This document shows positions 26,958 through 36,115 of a stretch of DNA of 64,000 bases, one piece after another (the stretch's first letter is position 1; each line of letters begins with the position of its first letter). A model generated the notes under the pieces. The model saw only the letters and a program-made list of their open reading frames with translations. It made no database searches and was not told where the DNA came from. The DNA comes from Colwellia sp. C2M11 (lineage in GTDB: Bacteria > Pseudomonadota > Gammaproteobacteria > Enterobacterales > Alteromonadaceae). The translations under genes were made by a program, and so were the position numbers. The stretch covers positions 1 to 64,000 of the forward strand of contig NZ_JAHKQD010000011.1 in assembly GCF_018860915.1 (NCBI RefSeq), in the 5' to 3' direction.

Positions 26958-27506
26958 CTATCGTTGAATTCTTGCCATATCTCGTAAAATTTTATCGGCA
27001 GCAGACTTTCTCATTTCGCTTAACAATAGTGATAACTCTCGAGATTTTGCTAATGCTAGATTAGGATCATCTTGGTAGTCTCGGTTTAATTCAAAGCTGA
27101 AGTTTTGAGGCTCTTCAGGTGCTTCACCATCTGCAGAGCCAAATTGTAACTGATAATGAACTGTGTAAATGAGTTCATATTCAGCTACTTGACCGTTTTG
27201 AAATACTGATAAGGTTCTTCTATCTAGCGTATCAGAGAGTATGCGCAGTTCAGGCTTTTGTGCACTTTTATATTTTAGTACATTAACCTGGTTGCGCGAA
27301 AGGTGTTGTTTTAACAAGCGGGTCAACTCCCCATGTACATCACTAGAGCTTACGTATAAGGTTTGCAATTCATCACTAAGCAAATAATCACCACGCAGAT
27401 GGAAGCCACAAGCGCTTAAAAAGCTAGTGGACAATATTACAAGAAAAATACAACTCCGTTGCTTAATAGCCCGACGGCTTACATACTGCATTAGTGAAAA
27501 ATTCAT
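26958..27506 (-). CDS. lptE: LPS-assembly lipoprotein LptE
   Basis: LptE plugs the LptD barrel that inserts lipopolysaccharide in the outer membrane. A signal peptide with lipobox LSAC (Cys about 33) is followed by the characteristic GFHLRGDY opening of the mature protein. Length 182 residues. It begins 1 nt after the leuS stop. A second ATG at codon 6 could also serve as start. Sequence beyond the first strands is variable, as is usual for LptE. Confidence 0.93.
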   Translation of the reverse strand: MNFSLMQYVSRRAIKQRSCIFLVILSTSFLSACGFHLRGDYLLSDELQTLYVSSSDVHGELTRLLKQHLSRNQVNVLKYKSAQKPELRILSDTLDRRTLSVFQNGQVAEYELIYTVHYQLQFGSADGEAPEEPQNFSFELNRDYQDDPNLALAKSRELSLLLSEMRKSAADKILRDMARIQR

Positions 27507-27507
27507 C

Positions 27508-30150
27508 TTAGTTAGCCACTATATTCAATAATTTACCAGGTATATAGATAACTTTGCGAATAGTGTTACCTTCAGTAAATTTCAGTACATGTTCATTGTT
27601 TAAGCCTAGTGCTTCAACGGTCTCTTTAGTCGCATCAGCAGCAACGGTAATTTTTGCACGTAATTTACCATTTACTTGAACAATAATTAATTTCTCATCT
27701 TCAACTAACGCGCTTTCATCAACTACAGGCCATTGTGCATTTTCAACCGCGTTGTTGTTATCAACCTCGGTTTGTTGCGTTAATTGGTTCCATAGGTAGT
27801 GACACATGTGTGGTGTAATAGGTGTTAACATAATAACTACCGCACGAAGCGCTTCAAGCATTACTGCTTTGTCTTCATCAGTGGTCATTGGTGCCTTAGT
27901 TAAATGGTTCATTAACTCCATTATGGCAGCTATTGCCGTATTGAAAGTATTACGACGACCTACATCATCCGTTACTTTAGCAATTGTTTTATGTAGTTCA
28001 CGACGGAGTTTTTTCTGGTCAGCATTCAAGTTAATATTATCGACTGCTGTTGACTCTCCATTTATCTCAATGAAGTCATGTACCAGTTTATAAACACGCT
28101 TAACAAAACGGTGTGCTCCTTCAACGCCTGAATCAGACCATTCTAATGTTTGCTCTGGTGGTGAGGTAAACATAATAAATAAACGCACAGTATCTGCGCC
28201 GTATTTATTAATAACTTCCTGTGGGTCAATACCGTTATTTTTAGACTTTGACATTTTACTCATGCCAGCAGAAATAACGGGTTTTCCATCAATATTACTA
28301 ATGGCAGAGGTTACTTGACCTTTTTCATCACGCTCAACGGTTACATCGGTAGGTGCAATCCATTCTTGTCCGCCATTATCAGCTTCTCGATAATATGTAT
28401 CTGCTAGCACCATGCCTTGACATAATAATTTTTTGTAAGGTTCGTCGCAATCAACTAAACCAACATCGCGTAGCAATTTATGGAAAAAACGAGAATAAAG
28501 TAAATGTAAAATAGCGTGCTCAATACCACCAATATATTGATCAACTGGCAGCCAATAATTTGCTTTAGCTGGGTCGATCATTTGAGTATCATCATTTGGT
28601 GAGCAATAACGTGCGTAATACCATGAAGATTCCATAAAGGTATCGAAAGTATCAGTTTCGCGTAAAGCTGGTTCACCATTGAAGGTCGTTTTTGCCCATT
28701 CAGGATCATCTTTAATAGGTGATGTAACGCCATTCATTACTACATCTTCTGGTAAAACAACAGGTAACTCATTTTCAGGCACTGGCACTGACTCACCATT
28801 TGCAAGGTTAATCATTGGAATTGGTGTACCCCAATAACGTTGACGCGATACACCCCAATCACGTAGGCGGAAGTTAGTTGTTACTTTTCCTTTGTTTTCG
28901 CTAGCTAACTTCTCGCTTATTGCAGTAAATGCTTGTTCAAAATTCAGTCCATCAAACTCGCCAGAATTAATTAGAATCCCTTTTTCTGTAATCGCTGCTT
29001 TTTCTATATCGTCTTCCGCTTCTCCATTTTCTGCTGAAGTAGTCACCACCTGAATTATTTCAAGACCATACTTTTTAGCGAATTCATAATCACGTTGATC
29101 ATGACCAGGAACCGACATTACCGCACCAGAGCCATAATCCATTAGAACAAAGTTAGCTGCCCAAACAGGGACTAATTTACCTGTAAGCGGGTGAATAGCT
29201 TTAAATCCAGTATCAACACCTTTCTTTTCCATCGCAGCCATGTCAGCTTCTGTGGTTTGGTTGCCTTTACATTCTTGAATAAAGTCTGCTAATGCTGTAT
29301 TGCCTTTTTCTGCATTATTTTTTGCAGCAATTAGTGCTAATGGGTGCTCAGCAGCTAAGGCGACATAAGTAACGCCCATTAAGGTATCAGGACGTGTAGT
29401 GTAAATATCAAAGCTTTCTTGTTTACCTTCAACTAAGCCATCAACTTGAAAGGTCATATCAACGCCTTGTGAGCGACCAATCCAGTTACGCTGCATCGTT
29501 TTAACTTGCTCAGGCCATCCTGTTAGTTGATCTAAGTCATCAAGTAATTCTTGTGCGTAATCGGTAATTTTTATAAACCATTGAGGAATTTCTTTCTTTT
29601 CAACGATTGCGCCAGAGCGCCAACCGCGGCCGTCAATGACTTGTTCGTTTGCTAATACGGTTTGATCAACCGGATCCCAATTTACCGTGGCATTTTTCTT
29701 ATAGACTAGGCCTTTTTCATACAGCTTAGTGAAAAACCATTGTTCCCAACGATAATAATCTTGTTTACAGGTTGCTAATTCTCGGCCCCAGTCATAGCCA
29801 AAACCTAAAGATTTTAGCTGGTTGCGCATATAGTCAATGTTTTGATAAGTCCATTTTCCTGGTGCGCTTTTATTTTTAATCGCGGCATTCTCAGCAGGTA
29901 AACCAAAAGCATCCCAACCCATAGGTTGCATTACATTTTTGCCTTGTAGGCGTTGATAGCGAGAAACTACGTCACCTAAGCTGTAATTACGTACATGTCC
30001 CATATGTAAACGGCCACTAGGGTATGGGAACATGGCAAGGCAATAGAACTTTTCTTTGCTGTCATCTTCAACAGCTTTAAATGTATCGTTTTCAGTCCAA
30101 AATTTTTGTACTGATGCTTCAATCAATTGGGGATTATAAATGGCTTCCAT
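27508..30150 (-). CDS. leuS: Leucyl-tRNA synthetase
   Basis: Class I synthetase charging tRNA-Leu. The 880 residues contain the HIGH-type HMGH (49-52), the CP1 editing domain (about 220-420, with [16 protein letters not shown]), and KMSKS (about 632-636). The C-terminal domain ends with [14 protein letters not shown]. It is the first gene of the leuS-lptE-holA-nadD run. The 212 bp upstream are shared with a divergent YbeL-like gene. I looked for a T-box-like or attenuator leader and did not recognise one. Confidence 0.98.
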   Translation of the reverse strand: MEAIYNPQLIEASVQKFWTENDTFKAVEDDSKEKFYCLAMFPYPSGRLHMGHVRNYSLGDVVSRYQRLQGKNVMQPMGWDAFGLPAENAAIKNKSAPGKWTYQNIDYMRNQLKSLGFGYDWGRELATCKQDYYRWEQWFFTKLYEKGLVYKKNATVNWDPVDQTVLANEQVIDGRGWRSGAIVEKKEIPQWFIKITDYAQELLDDLDQLTGWPEQVKTMQRNWIGRSQGVDMTFQVDGLVEGKQESFDIYTTRPDTLMGVTYVALAAEHPLALIAAKNNAEKGNTALADFIQECKGNQTTEADMAAMEKKGVDTGFKAIHPLTGKLVPVWAANFVLMDYGSGAVMSVPGHDQRDYEFAKKYGLEIIQVVTTSAENGEAEDDIEKAAITEKGILINSGEFDGLNFEQAFTAISEKLASENKGKVTTNFRLRDWGVSRQRYWGTPIPMINLANGESVPVPENELPVVLPEDVVMNGVTSPIKDDPEWAKTTFNGEPALRETDTFDTFMESSWYYARYCSPNDDTQMIDPAKANYWLPVDQYIGGIEHAILHLLYSRFFHKLLRDVGLVDCDEPYKKLLCQGMVLADTYYREADNGGQEWIAPTDVTVERDEKGQVTSAISNIDGKPVISAGMSKMSKSKNNGIDPQEVINKYGADTVRLFIMFTSPPEQTLEWSDSGVEGAHRFVKRVYKLVHDFIEINGESTAVDNINLNADQKKLRRELHKTIAKVTDDVGRRNTFNTAIAAIMELMNHLTKAPMTTDEDKAVMLEALRAVVIMLTPITPHMCHYLWNQLTQQTEVDNNNAVENAQWPVVDESALVEDEKLIIVQVNGKLRAKITVAADATKETVEALGLNNEHVLKFTEGNTIRKVIYIPGKLLNIVAN

Positions 30151-30362
30151 TAGGGGGTCTCTAACGCTATTTTAGATGTTATTGTAGGGTGTTTAATCTG
30201 CTTGGATTATAATAAAAAACAGGTGGAACACGCAATAAACTTGAGTTTAAATTATCGTGATAGAATACCTTATCTAGCGTGCTAACAACAAGCTTATATT
30301 GGCAATTTTGTCTATACTGTTAGTAAGTGTATTCATAAATATAATGAGAAAAGGAAAAGGTA

Positions 30363-30848
30363 ATGGCAAATCAAAAAGACTATCTTGTAGAAATTTACCA
30401 AGATCTCAGTAATTGGCTGGAAGAAATGACTGAGTCACAAAAGCCAAAAGTTATCGAATTAGTGAAGCAAGCGAAATTATATGCCAAGGCAGCTGAAGAG
30501 ATGTCAGAGGAAAAAGTAAATCAATTTACAGATAACTTAAAACACGATTTACATGATTTTTATTTGCAAAATCAATCAGAGGCTAAGGATTCTACTTATT
30601 TAGGATTACTCAATGAAACACTATGGTCGACGCTTGCTCAATTAACCGATAAGTCGCAAGTTGAATGGGCTGAATTAGTGGAAGATTTTGAACATGATGG
30701 ATTATACAAAGTGGGTGATTTTATTGGTTTTGGTGAATTGGCTTGCCAACAATGTGGTGATAAACAGCATATTGTGCATTTTAGTGAAGTGACGGAATGT
30801 GTTAAATGTGGTGGAGATAGCTTTACCCGTTTACCATTAGATCCTTAA
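30363..30848 (+). CDS. ybeL: YbeL-like zinc-ribbon protein (DUF1451)
   Basis: A 161-residue acidic helical protein with a C-terminal zinc ribbon: C-x2-C near residue 127-130 (ELACQQCGDK) and C-x2-C near 147-150 (VTECVKCGGD). This is the DUF1451/YbeL family, whose gene also neighbours leuS in E. coli. No biochemical role is established. Helix-rich N-terminal two-thirds, no signal peptide. The ribosome site AAAGGAAAAGG precedes the ATG. Confidence 0.88.
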   Translation: MANQKDYLVEIYQDLSNWLEEMTESQKPKVIELVKQAKLYAKAAEEMSEEKVNQFTDNLKHDLHDFYLQNQSEAKDSTYLGLLNETLWSTLAQLTDKSQVEWAELVEDFEHDGLYKVGDFIGFGELACQQCGDKQHIVHFSEVTECVKCGGDSFTRLPLDP

Positions 30849-30966
30849 AGTATCTTTAAGCTAGAGTAAGCATTTATATTGTTAGCTAAGCGCTTAACTA
30901 GTACACTAACGCTATAGCTTTATCTCGCTTGCTCTATTTTAAAAAGTAATATTCTCAAGGACATAC

Positions 30967-33360
30967 ATGATAACAACACCTGCTTTGCAGTGTAAAATTA
31001 CTGCTGAACAACTTAGCTCTACTCTATCTGCCAAACTTTTCTCTCAAAAAAAAGATGCTAGCGAAATAAAACAAATTTTTGTCGGCCACGAGCGGGCTAA
31101 AGAGGCATTAGATTTTGGTCTTTCAATGTCGTCTGTAGGCTTTAATGTGTTTGCTATGGGAGAACATGGCATAGGAAGACAAACATTAATTAAGCAGTTA
31201 TTAGCTAAACTAGCAAAAGAACAAGCGACTCCAGTTGAGTGGTGTTACATCAATAATTTTGATGAAAGCCATGCACCTTATAAACTTTATGTTAACCCCG
31301 GTGATGGTAAACAGTTGTTGTCACGCATGAATAAGTTTATTGATGAATTAATGGATTTATTTCCTGAAATTTTTGATAACCCAGGCTATCAACGATATAA
31401 GTCTGCTATCGATCGTGATTTTAATAAAAAATATGATGAAGCTATTTCTACTGTTGAAAAAATAGCGCTGAAAAACAATGTTTCCTTATATGAAGAAAAT
31501 GGCGAAGTAGGTTTTGCTCCTTTAGTTGATGGTAAGCCATTAAATGATAAAGAATTTGCTAATATTAATGAAACTGAAAGAGCTCAGTTTTATAAATTGC
31601 TAGGCGAATTAGAAATTGCACTGGCTGAACAATTAATTGAGTTGCCATTATGGAAACGTGAATCATCAGATTTATTACGTAAACTGAAAATTGAAACGGC
31701 AGAGCAAGCAATAAAACCCTATTTACAAGAACTAGAACAAGAGTTTAGTGAAAATGCAGGGATATTAAAATACCTCAGCAAGGTTAGTAATCATGTCGTT
31801 GATGTATCGTTAGAAATTCTAGTCAATAATGAAGATGATGCACCTAATGATAAAGAACTGCGTAAACTTATGGTTGAACGCTTTTTACCCAATTTATTAG
31901 TGCCTAGAAATGAAACTGATGGCGCACCTGTTGTCTATGAGCAAAACCCAACATATCAAAATTTATTTGGTCATGTAGATTATTCTAGCTTTCAAGGCAG
32001 TACTTATACTAGTTATCGATTAATTCGTCCTGGCGCATTACATAAAGCGAACGGTGGTTATTTATTACTTGATGCTGATAAGTTATTAACACAGCCTTTA
32101 GTATGGTCTCGTCTTAAGCTGGCGTTGAAAACTGGGCAAATAACAATAGAGAATCCTTACTCAGAGTTAAGCCAACCTGGTTCGTACAGTTTACAGCCTG
32201 AAAAAATACCGCTAAGTGTAAAGGTTATTTTATTAGGTGATGCTGAAATCTATTACACTCTGCAAGATTACGATCAAGAATTTACCGAATTATTCCGAGT
32301 ATTAGCTGACTTTGATCGTCATTTAGAGAAAACAGATCATAACTTAATTGCTTTCGGTAATTTGATTCGTCAACGTGCATTTCAACACAATTATCCTGAA
32401 ATTGATGATGAAGCAGTACTTGAGCTTGTTCGTTACTCGTTAAGACGAGCTGAGCACCAACATAAAATTTCTGCCAATATTGTGCAAGTAAATGACTTAT
32501 TAGATGAAGCGAACTATTGGTGGAATAAAAGTGGTGCAAACGGTACTTTAAAGTCTGAGCATGTTGCTATGGCATTAGCAGCTAAAAAACGTCGTACAGG
32601 AAGATTAAGCGAAACTTGGCTTGATGAAATTAAAGAGCAACAAGTACTAATTAATACGGAAGGTGAGTTCATTGGAAAAGTAAATGGCTTAACAGTATTA
32701 GAAATTGGTGATAGTGTTTTTGGTACTCCTGCACGTATCACGGCAACCGTTTATGCTGGTAGCCAAGGTGTAACTGATATTGAGCGTGAAGTTGATTTAG
32801 GTAAATCTATTCACTCTAAAGGTGTTTTGTTGTTAACAGGGTATTTAGGGCATAAGTATGGTCAAAGTTTTCCTGTCGCTATTTCGGCTAATATTGCCAT
32901 TGAACAATCTTATGGTCATATCGACGGGGATAGTGCCTCAATGGCAGAGCTATGTGCATTGATTTCAGCGGTTACTTTATTACCAATAGATCAAAGCTTA
33001 GCGATTACGGGCTCTATTAACCAGCATGGCGAAGTGCAATCAATTGGCGGCGCTAATGAAAAAATAGAAGGTTTCTTTCAACTTTGTAAAGATAAAGGAT
33101 TAACTGGCAAACAAGGCGTTATTATCCCCAAAACCAATGTTATTAACTTAATGTTAAATAACGAAGTTATACAAGCGGTGGAGCGTGGTGAGTTTTCAAT
33201 TTATGCAGTAGAAACGATTGATCAAGCATTAGAGTTATTAATGAAAAACACGGCAGGCGTAATGAATAGTACAGGTCGTTATCCTCGACAATCAATTCAT
33301 GGCTTAGCTTTAGAGAAGCTATCTCATTTTGCTCAACTGTTAGAAGGTGAAGAGGAATAA
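30967..33360 (+). CDS. Lon-related AAA+ protease (AAA_32 / S16 family)
   Basis: A 797-residue cytoplasmic protease of the Lon-like group that includes E. coli YcbZ but is longer. The N-terminal ATPase region has a P-loop GEHGIGRQT (near 62-70) with Arg where Lys is usual, a substitution I believe is common in this family. A helical insert (about 110-290) follows. The C-terminal S16 domain has Ser656 (DGDSASM) and Lys699 (GGANEKIEG), 43 residues apart as in E. coli Lon, so proteolysis is expected. Substrates are unknown. It appears to be a single-gene unit. Confidence 0.9.
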   Translation: MITTPALQCKITAEQLSSTLSAKLFSQKKDASEIKQIFVGHERAKEALDFGLSMSSVGFNVFAMGEHGIGRQTLIKQLLAKLAKEQATPVEWCYINNFDESHAPYKLYVNPGDGKQLLSRMNKFIDELMDLFPEIFDNPGYQRYKSAIDRDFNKKYDEAISTVEKIALKNNVSLYEENGEVGFAPLVDGKPLNDKEFANINETERAQFYKLLGELEIALAEQLIELPLWKRESSDLLRKLKIETAEQAIKPYLQELEQEFSENAGILKYLSKVSNHVVDVSLEILVNNEDDAPNDKELRKLMVERFLPNLLVPRNETDGAPVVYEQNPTYQNLFGHVDYSSFQGSTYTSYRLIRPGALHKANGGYLLLDADKLLTQPLVWSRLKLALKTGQITIENPYSELSQPGSYSLQPEKIPLSVKVILLGDAEIYYTLQDYDQEFTELFRVLADFDRHLEKTDHNLIAFGNLIRQRAFQHNYPEIDDEAVLELVRYSLRRAEHQHKISANIVQVNDLLDEANYWWNKSGANGTLKSEHVAMALAAKKRRTGRLSETWLDEIKEQQVLINTEGEFIGKVNGLTVLEIGDSVFGTPARITATVYAGSQGVTDIEREVDLGKSIHSKGVLLLTGYLGHKYGQSFPVAISANIAIEQSYGHIDGDSASMAELCALISAVTLLPIDQSLAITGSINQHGEVQSIGGANEKIEGFFQLCKDKGLTGKQGVIIPKTNVINLMLNNEVIQAVERGEFSIYAVETIDQALELLMKNTAGVMNSTGRYPRQSIHGLALEKLSHFAQLLEGEEE

Positions 33361-33386
33361 CTTTTTCGTTATTTTAAAAGCCTAAA

Positions 33387-33480
33387 GTCGTCATCTTGAA
33401 CTTGATTCAGGGTCTTAATTACGGTGTGTGTACTCTATGAGATTCTGTATTAAGTGATCTACGGAATGACGACTGATTTG
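33387..33480 (+). repeat. Dispersed repeat, 94-bp short form
   Basis: Begins GTCGTCATCTTGAACTTGAT and ends ATCTACGGAATGACGACTGA. It is the same element as at 34118-34250 but lacks about 40 bp in the middle. It lies between the Lon-like gene and the thioredoxin-fold lipoprotein gene. The TTCTGTA ... TACGGAA end can pair with one mismatch. Confidence 0.85.
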
Positions 33481-33606
33481 TTATCTTAAAACTTGAACAA
33501 CACATACTTTACAACTAATTTTTTTATAAGCGAGTATCCTTTCTTTATTCACACCGTACTAAATATTGGGTATAGTCGTTAAATTACTCATTTTAAAAGT
33601 AACCTT

Positions 33607-34065
33607 ATGTTTAAAAAATTAATTTTATTGTGTGCTTTAAGTATGCCATTGCTAGGTTGTGTCGCTAATGCACCGTTTTCGGGCGGTATTACAACTGATG
33701 TACTGTTGAACGATTATGATAAATTTAGCGAGCAATACAAAGCGTTTACGCCAACAGCGCAAGATATAGCATTAATGCAAAAGTTAAAAGGCAAAGAGCT
33801 TATTGTATTATTTGGAACATGGTGCCACGACAGTGAGCGAGAAGTGCCAAAACTAATTAAGTTACTTGAAGAGTCTAAAGTAAAGCTTGCAAGTATTAAC
33901 TATGTAGCTGTGGATTATGATAAACGTGATGCTGGCGGTATAGCAGAGGCGAACGATTTACAATACACCCCTACGTTTATTGTTAAACAAAATGGTAAAG
34001 AGCTAATTCGGGTAATTGAAAAGCCAACGGGGTCATTGGCGCAAGACTTAACTCAGAGCTTGTAA
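33607..34065 (+). CDS. Thioredoxin-fold lipoprotein with single active-site cysteine
   Basis: A 152-residue exported lipoprotein: hydrophobic signal and lipobox MPLLGC (Cys18). The rest is a thioredoxin-like fold with LIVLFGTWCHDSEREVPK, where the usual CxxC is reduced to a single Cys followed by His-Asp-Ser. A TPTFIVKQNGKEL segment with the cis-proline supports the fold. A single cysteine cannot form a CxxC disulfide, so it may act on mixed disulfides, bind a ligand or be structural. Copies of a dispersed repeat flank the gene on both sides. Confidence 0.82.
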   Translation: MFKKLILLCALSMPLLGCVANAPFSGGITTDVLLNDYDKFSEQYKAFTPTAQDIALMQKLKGKELIVLFGTWCHDSEREVPKLIKLLEESKVKLASINYVAVDYDKRDAGGIAEANDLQYTPTFIVKQNGKELIRVIEKPTGSLAQDLTQSL

Positions 34066-34117
34066 ATGCTACTTGCTCATATCACTCCTGTAACTTTCTC
34101 GTGATCCTGAACTCTAA

Positions 34118-34250
34118 GTCGTCATTCTGAGCTTGATTCAGGATCCCAATCGTTATGCTGCGTAGTTGATGGATTCGTTATCCTAACTACTATTCAACCA
34201 TACTATTAGGGTTCCGTATTAAGTGATCTACGGAATGATGACTGATTTGT
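34118..34250 (+). repeat. Dispersed repeat, 133-bp full-length form
   Basis: Starts GTCGTCATTCTGAGCTTGAT and ends TCTACGGAATGATGACTGAT. The right end forms TTCCGTA / TACGGAA with a 10-nt loop, and the left end CTGAG / TTCAG. It matches the inverted copy at 6581-6730 over its whole length. The 589-bp gap 34066-34654 consists of this copy, the next one, and the xdhA control region. Confidence 0.85.
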
Positions 34251-34265
34251 CACCCTGAACTCTAA

Positions 34266-34360
34266 GTCGTCATTCTGAACTTGATTCAGGATCTTAATTA
34301 CGCTGTGCTAACCTCATGGGATCCCGTATTAAGCGACTGCGGAATGACGATTTTTTTGTT
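34266..34360 (+). repeat. Dispersed repeat, 95-bp short form
   Basis: A tandem neighbour of the copy ending at 34250, in the same orientation, joined by a short CACCCTGAACTCTAA spacer. It has the same middle deletion as the copy at 33387 and ends in GGAATGACGA plus a T-run, so it might also act as a terminator for the lipoprotein gene. Confidence 0.85.
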
Positions 34361-34568
34361 CACCCTAAACTTTAAAACAACCTTAATACCGACTATATTT
34401 TTATTATAGTGTCACTAAATTAACATAATCTTATTTTATAAATAACAATAAATATAGGTGCTACAAATGTGGTGTTTACTACTATTTGTATATTTTTCAT
34501 TGTGTTAGATTTAATGAGAATAACAATAATAATAGTGTTTAACTAATTGATAGGGTATAAGTGAAAAA

Positions 34569-34584
34569 TTGACACTTGTGTCAG
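34569..34584. promoter_or_regulatory. RutR-like operator upstream of xdhA
   Basis: TTGACACTTGTGTCAG, a near-perfect palindrome (TGACAC-TT-GTGTCA at the core) 70 bp before the xdhA ATG. It has the TTGAC-N6-GTCA(A/G) plan of the E. coli RutR box and recurs at 53545 and 56372. It overlaps the putative -35 region, which fits repression. The regulator is inferred to be the TetR protein at 46387. Confidence 0.65.
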
Positions 34585-34603
34585 TTTTTTACTCTGGTAT
34601 ATT
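34576..34603 (+). promoter_or_regulatory. Putative xdhA promoter with extended -10
   Basis: TGGTATATT at 34595-34603 gives an extended -10 (TGn-TATATT). A weak -35 (TTGTGT, 34576-34581) lies 16 bp upstream inside the RutR-like operator. The transcript would have a leader of roughly 45 nt. Confidence 0.4.
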
Positions 34604-34654
34604 TAGACCATTACCGCTTGTCTCGAAAAGTAACAAGGAATTACGGAAAAGATT

Positions 34655-36115
34655 ATGATAAATAATACCGTTCGTTTTTTATTTAAAAATAACGTTGTCA
34701 GTATAGAGAATATAGACCCTAATATAACTGTTTTACAGTATCTACGTGAAATACAGTTTAGTACTGGTAGTAAAGAAGGTTGTGCTTCTGGAGACTGTGG
34801 TGCTTGTACTGTCGTTGTTGCTGAGTTAGATAGTGACAACACGGGGCAACTTCATTATAAATCAATTAATTCATGTATTACTTTTGTCGGTAATTTACAT
34901 GGAAAACAATTGATTACGGTAGAAGATTTAAAAGAGAACAATAACTTACATCATGCTCAGCAAGCACTGGTTGATAATCATGGCTCTCAATGTGGCTTTT
35001 GTACACCCGGCTTTGTTATGTCTTCTTTTGCTTTACATAAGCATAATCAAACACCAAGTCGTGGGGAAGTACTAGAGGCGTTAGCGGGTAATTTATGCCG
35101 TTGCACTGGCTATCGTTCAATTATTGAAGCTGCTATTACCTCAAGTGTTGGTAGTGATGAAGACTCTTTCGCTAAACATTACCAAGAAACTGTTGCAACG
35201 CTTACTGAGCTACAAAAGTTACCAGCACCTAGCTTAGCGGGTAATGGTCATCAGTATATTTCTCCTTTAACTATCGATGAATTGGCATATGAGTTAACTG
35301 TAGAGCCCGAATCAACATTAGTGGCTGGTGGTACAGATTTAGCCCTTTCAGTGACTCAAAATTTAGCAACCATTAATAAGCTGGTTTATGTCGGTAATGT
35401 TGATGAATTGATGAACATAGAAGAAACAGAGTCTGAAATAGTGATTGGCTCAGCACTGCCATACAGTAAATTCATCGATACATTACACCATTATTATCCT
35501 GATTTAGGTGACATGATTGAGCGTATTGGCTCTAAGCAAATACGTAACACAGGTACATTAGGTGGCAATATTGGTAATGCATCACCTATTGGTGACATGC
35601 CACCAGCATTAATTGCTCTTGGTGCCACCATGACATTACATCTTAATGGTGTTGAACGCACAATACTGGTGGAAGATTATTTTGTTGATTACAAAAAAAC
35701 AGTGCTTAAACCATCGGAATTTATCAAATCAATACAAATTCCTAAGCCTGCAGTAGGTCAAACTTTGAAGCTTTATAAAATATCTAAACGTATTGATGAT
35801 GATATTTCAGCGGTACTAGCAGCCTTTTTTATTGAAGAGTCAGCGCAAAAAATCACTACTGTTCGCTTAGCTTTTGGTGGCATGGCTGCCACACCTAAAC
35901 GAGCATCTTTGGCTGAAAAAGCACTATTAGGTAGCAGCTTTACTAAGGAATCTGTTGAACAAGCAAAAGCCGCATTATTAACTGATTTTAATCCAATGTC
36001 TGATGTACGCGCATCAGATAAGTATCGCATGAAAGTTGCGCAAAACCTGATTGAAAAGTGCTACCTAGAGCTGCAAAGTCATGTGATAGAAACACGGGTG
36101 GTGAATTATGCGTAG
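34655..36115 (+). CDS. xdhA: Xanthine dehydrogenase small subunit XdhA
   Basis: Electron-transfer subunit of xanthine dehydrogenase, which oxidises hypoxanthine and xanthine to urate with NAD. The first [2Fe-2S] domain has C43, C48 and C51 (EGCASGDCGACTVV); the second has CGFCTPGF (near 112-119) and LCRCTGY (near 147-153). An FAD-binding domain follows from about residue 190 (TLVAGGTDLALS, then GTLGGNIGNASPIGD). 486 residues. It leads the plus-strand catabolic run and overlaps xdhB by 8 nt. Confidence 0.97.
   Translation: MINNTVRFLFKNNVVSIENIDPNITVLQYLREIQFSTGSKEGCASGDCGACTVVVAELDSDNTGQLHYKSINSCITFVGNLHGKQLITVEDLKENNNLHHAQQALVDNHGSQCGFCTPGFVMSSFALHKHNQTPSRGEVLEALAGNLCRCTGYRSIIEAAITSSVGSDEDSFAKHYQETVATLTELQKLPAPSLAGNGHQYISPLTIDELAYELTVEPESTLVAGGTDLALSVTQNLATINKLVYVGNVDELMNIEETESEIVIGSALPYSKFIDTLHHYYPDLGDMIERIGSKQIRNTGTLGGNIGNASPIGDMPPALIALGATMTLHLNGVERTILVEDYFVDYKKTVLKPSEFIKSIQIPKPAVGQTLKLYKISKRIDDDISAVLAAFFIEESAQKITTVRLAFGGMAATPKRASLAEKALLGSSFTKESVEQAKAALLTDFNPMSDVRASDKYRMKVAQNLIEKCYLELQSHVIETRVVNYA

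Noticed and set aside
34066-34654. Insertion sequence or integrated element before xdhA
   Set aside because: Only short hairpin-ended repeats are present; no transposase or integrase, and no tRNA attachment site anywhere in the window.
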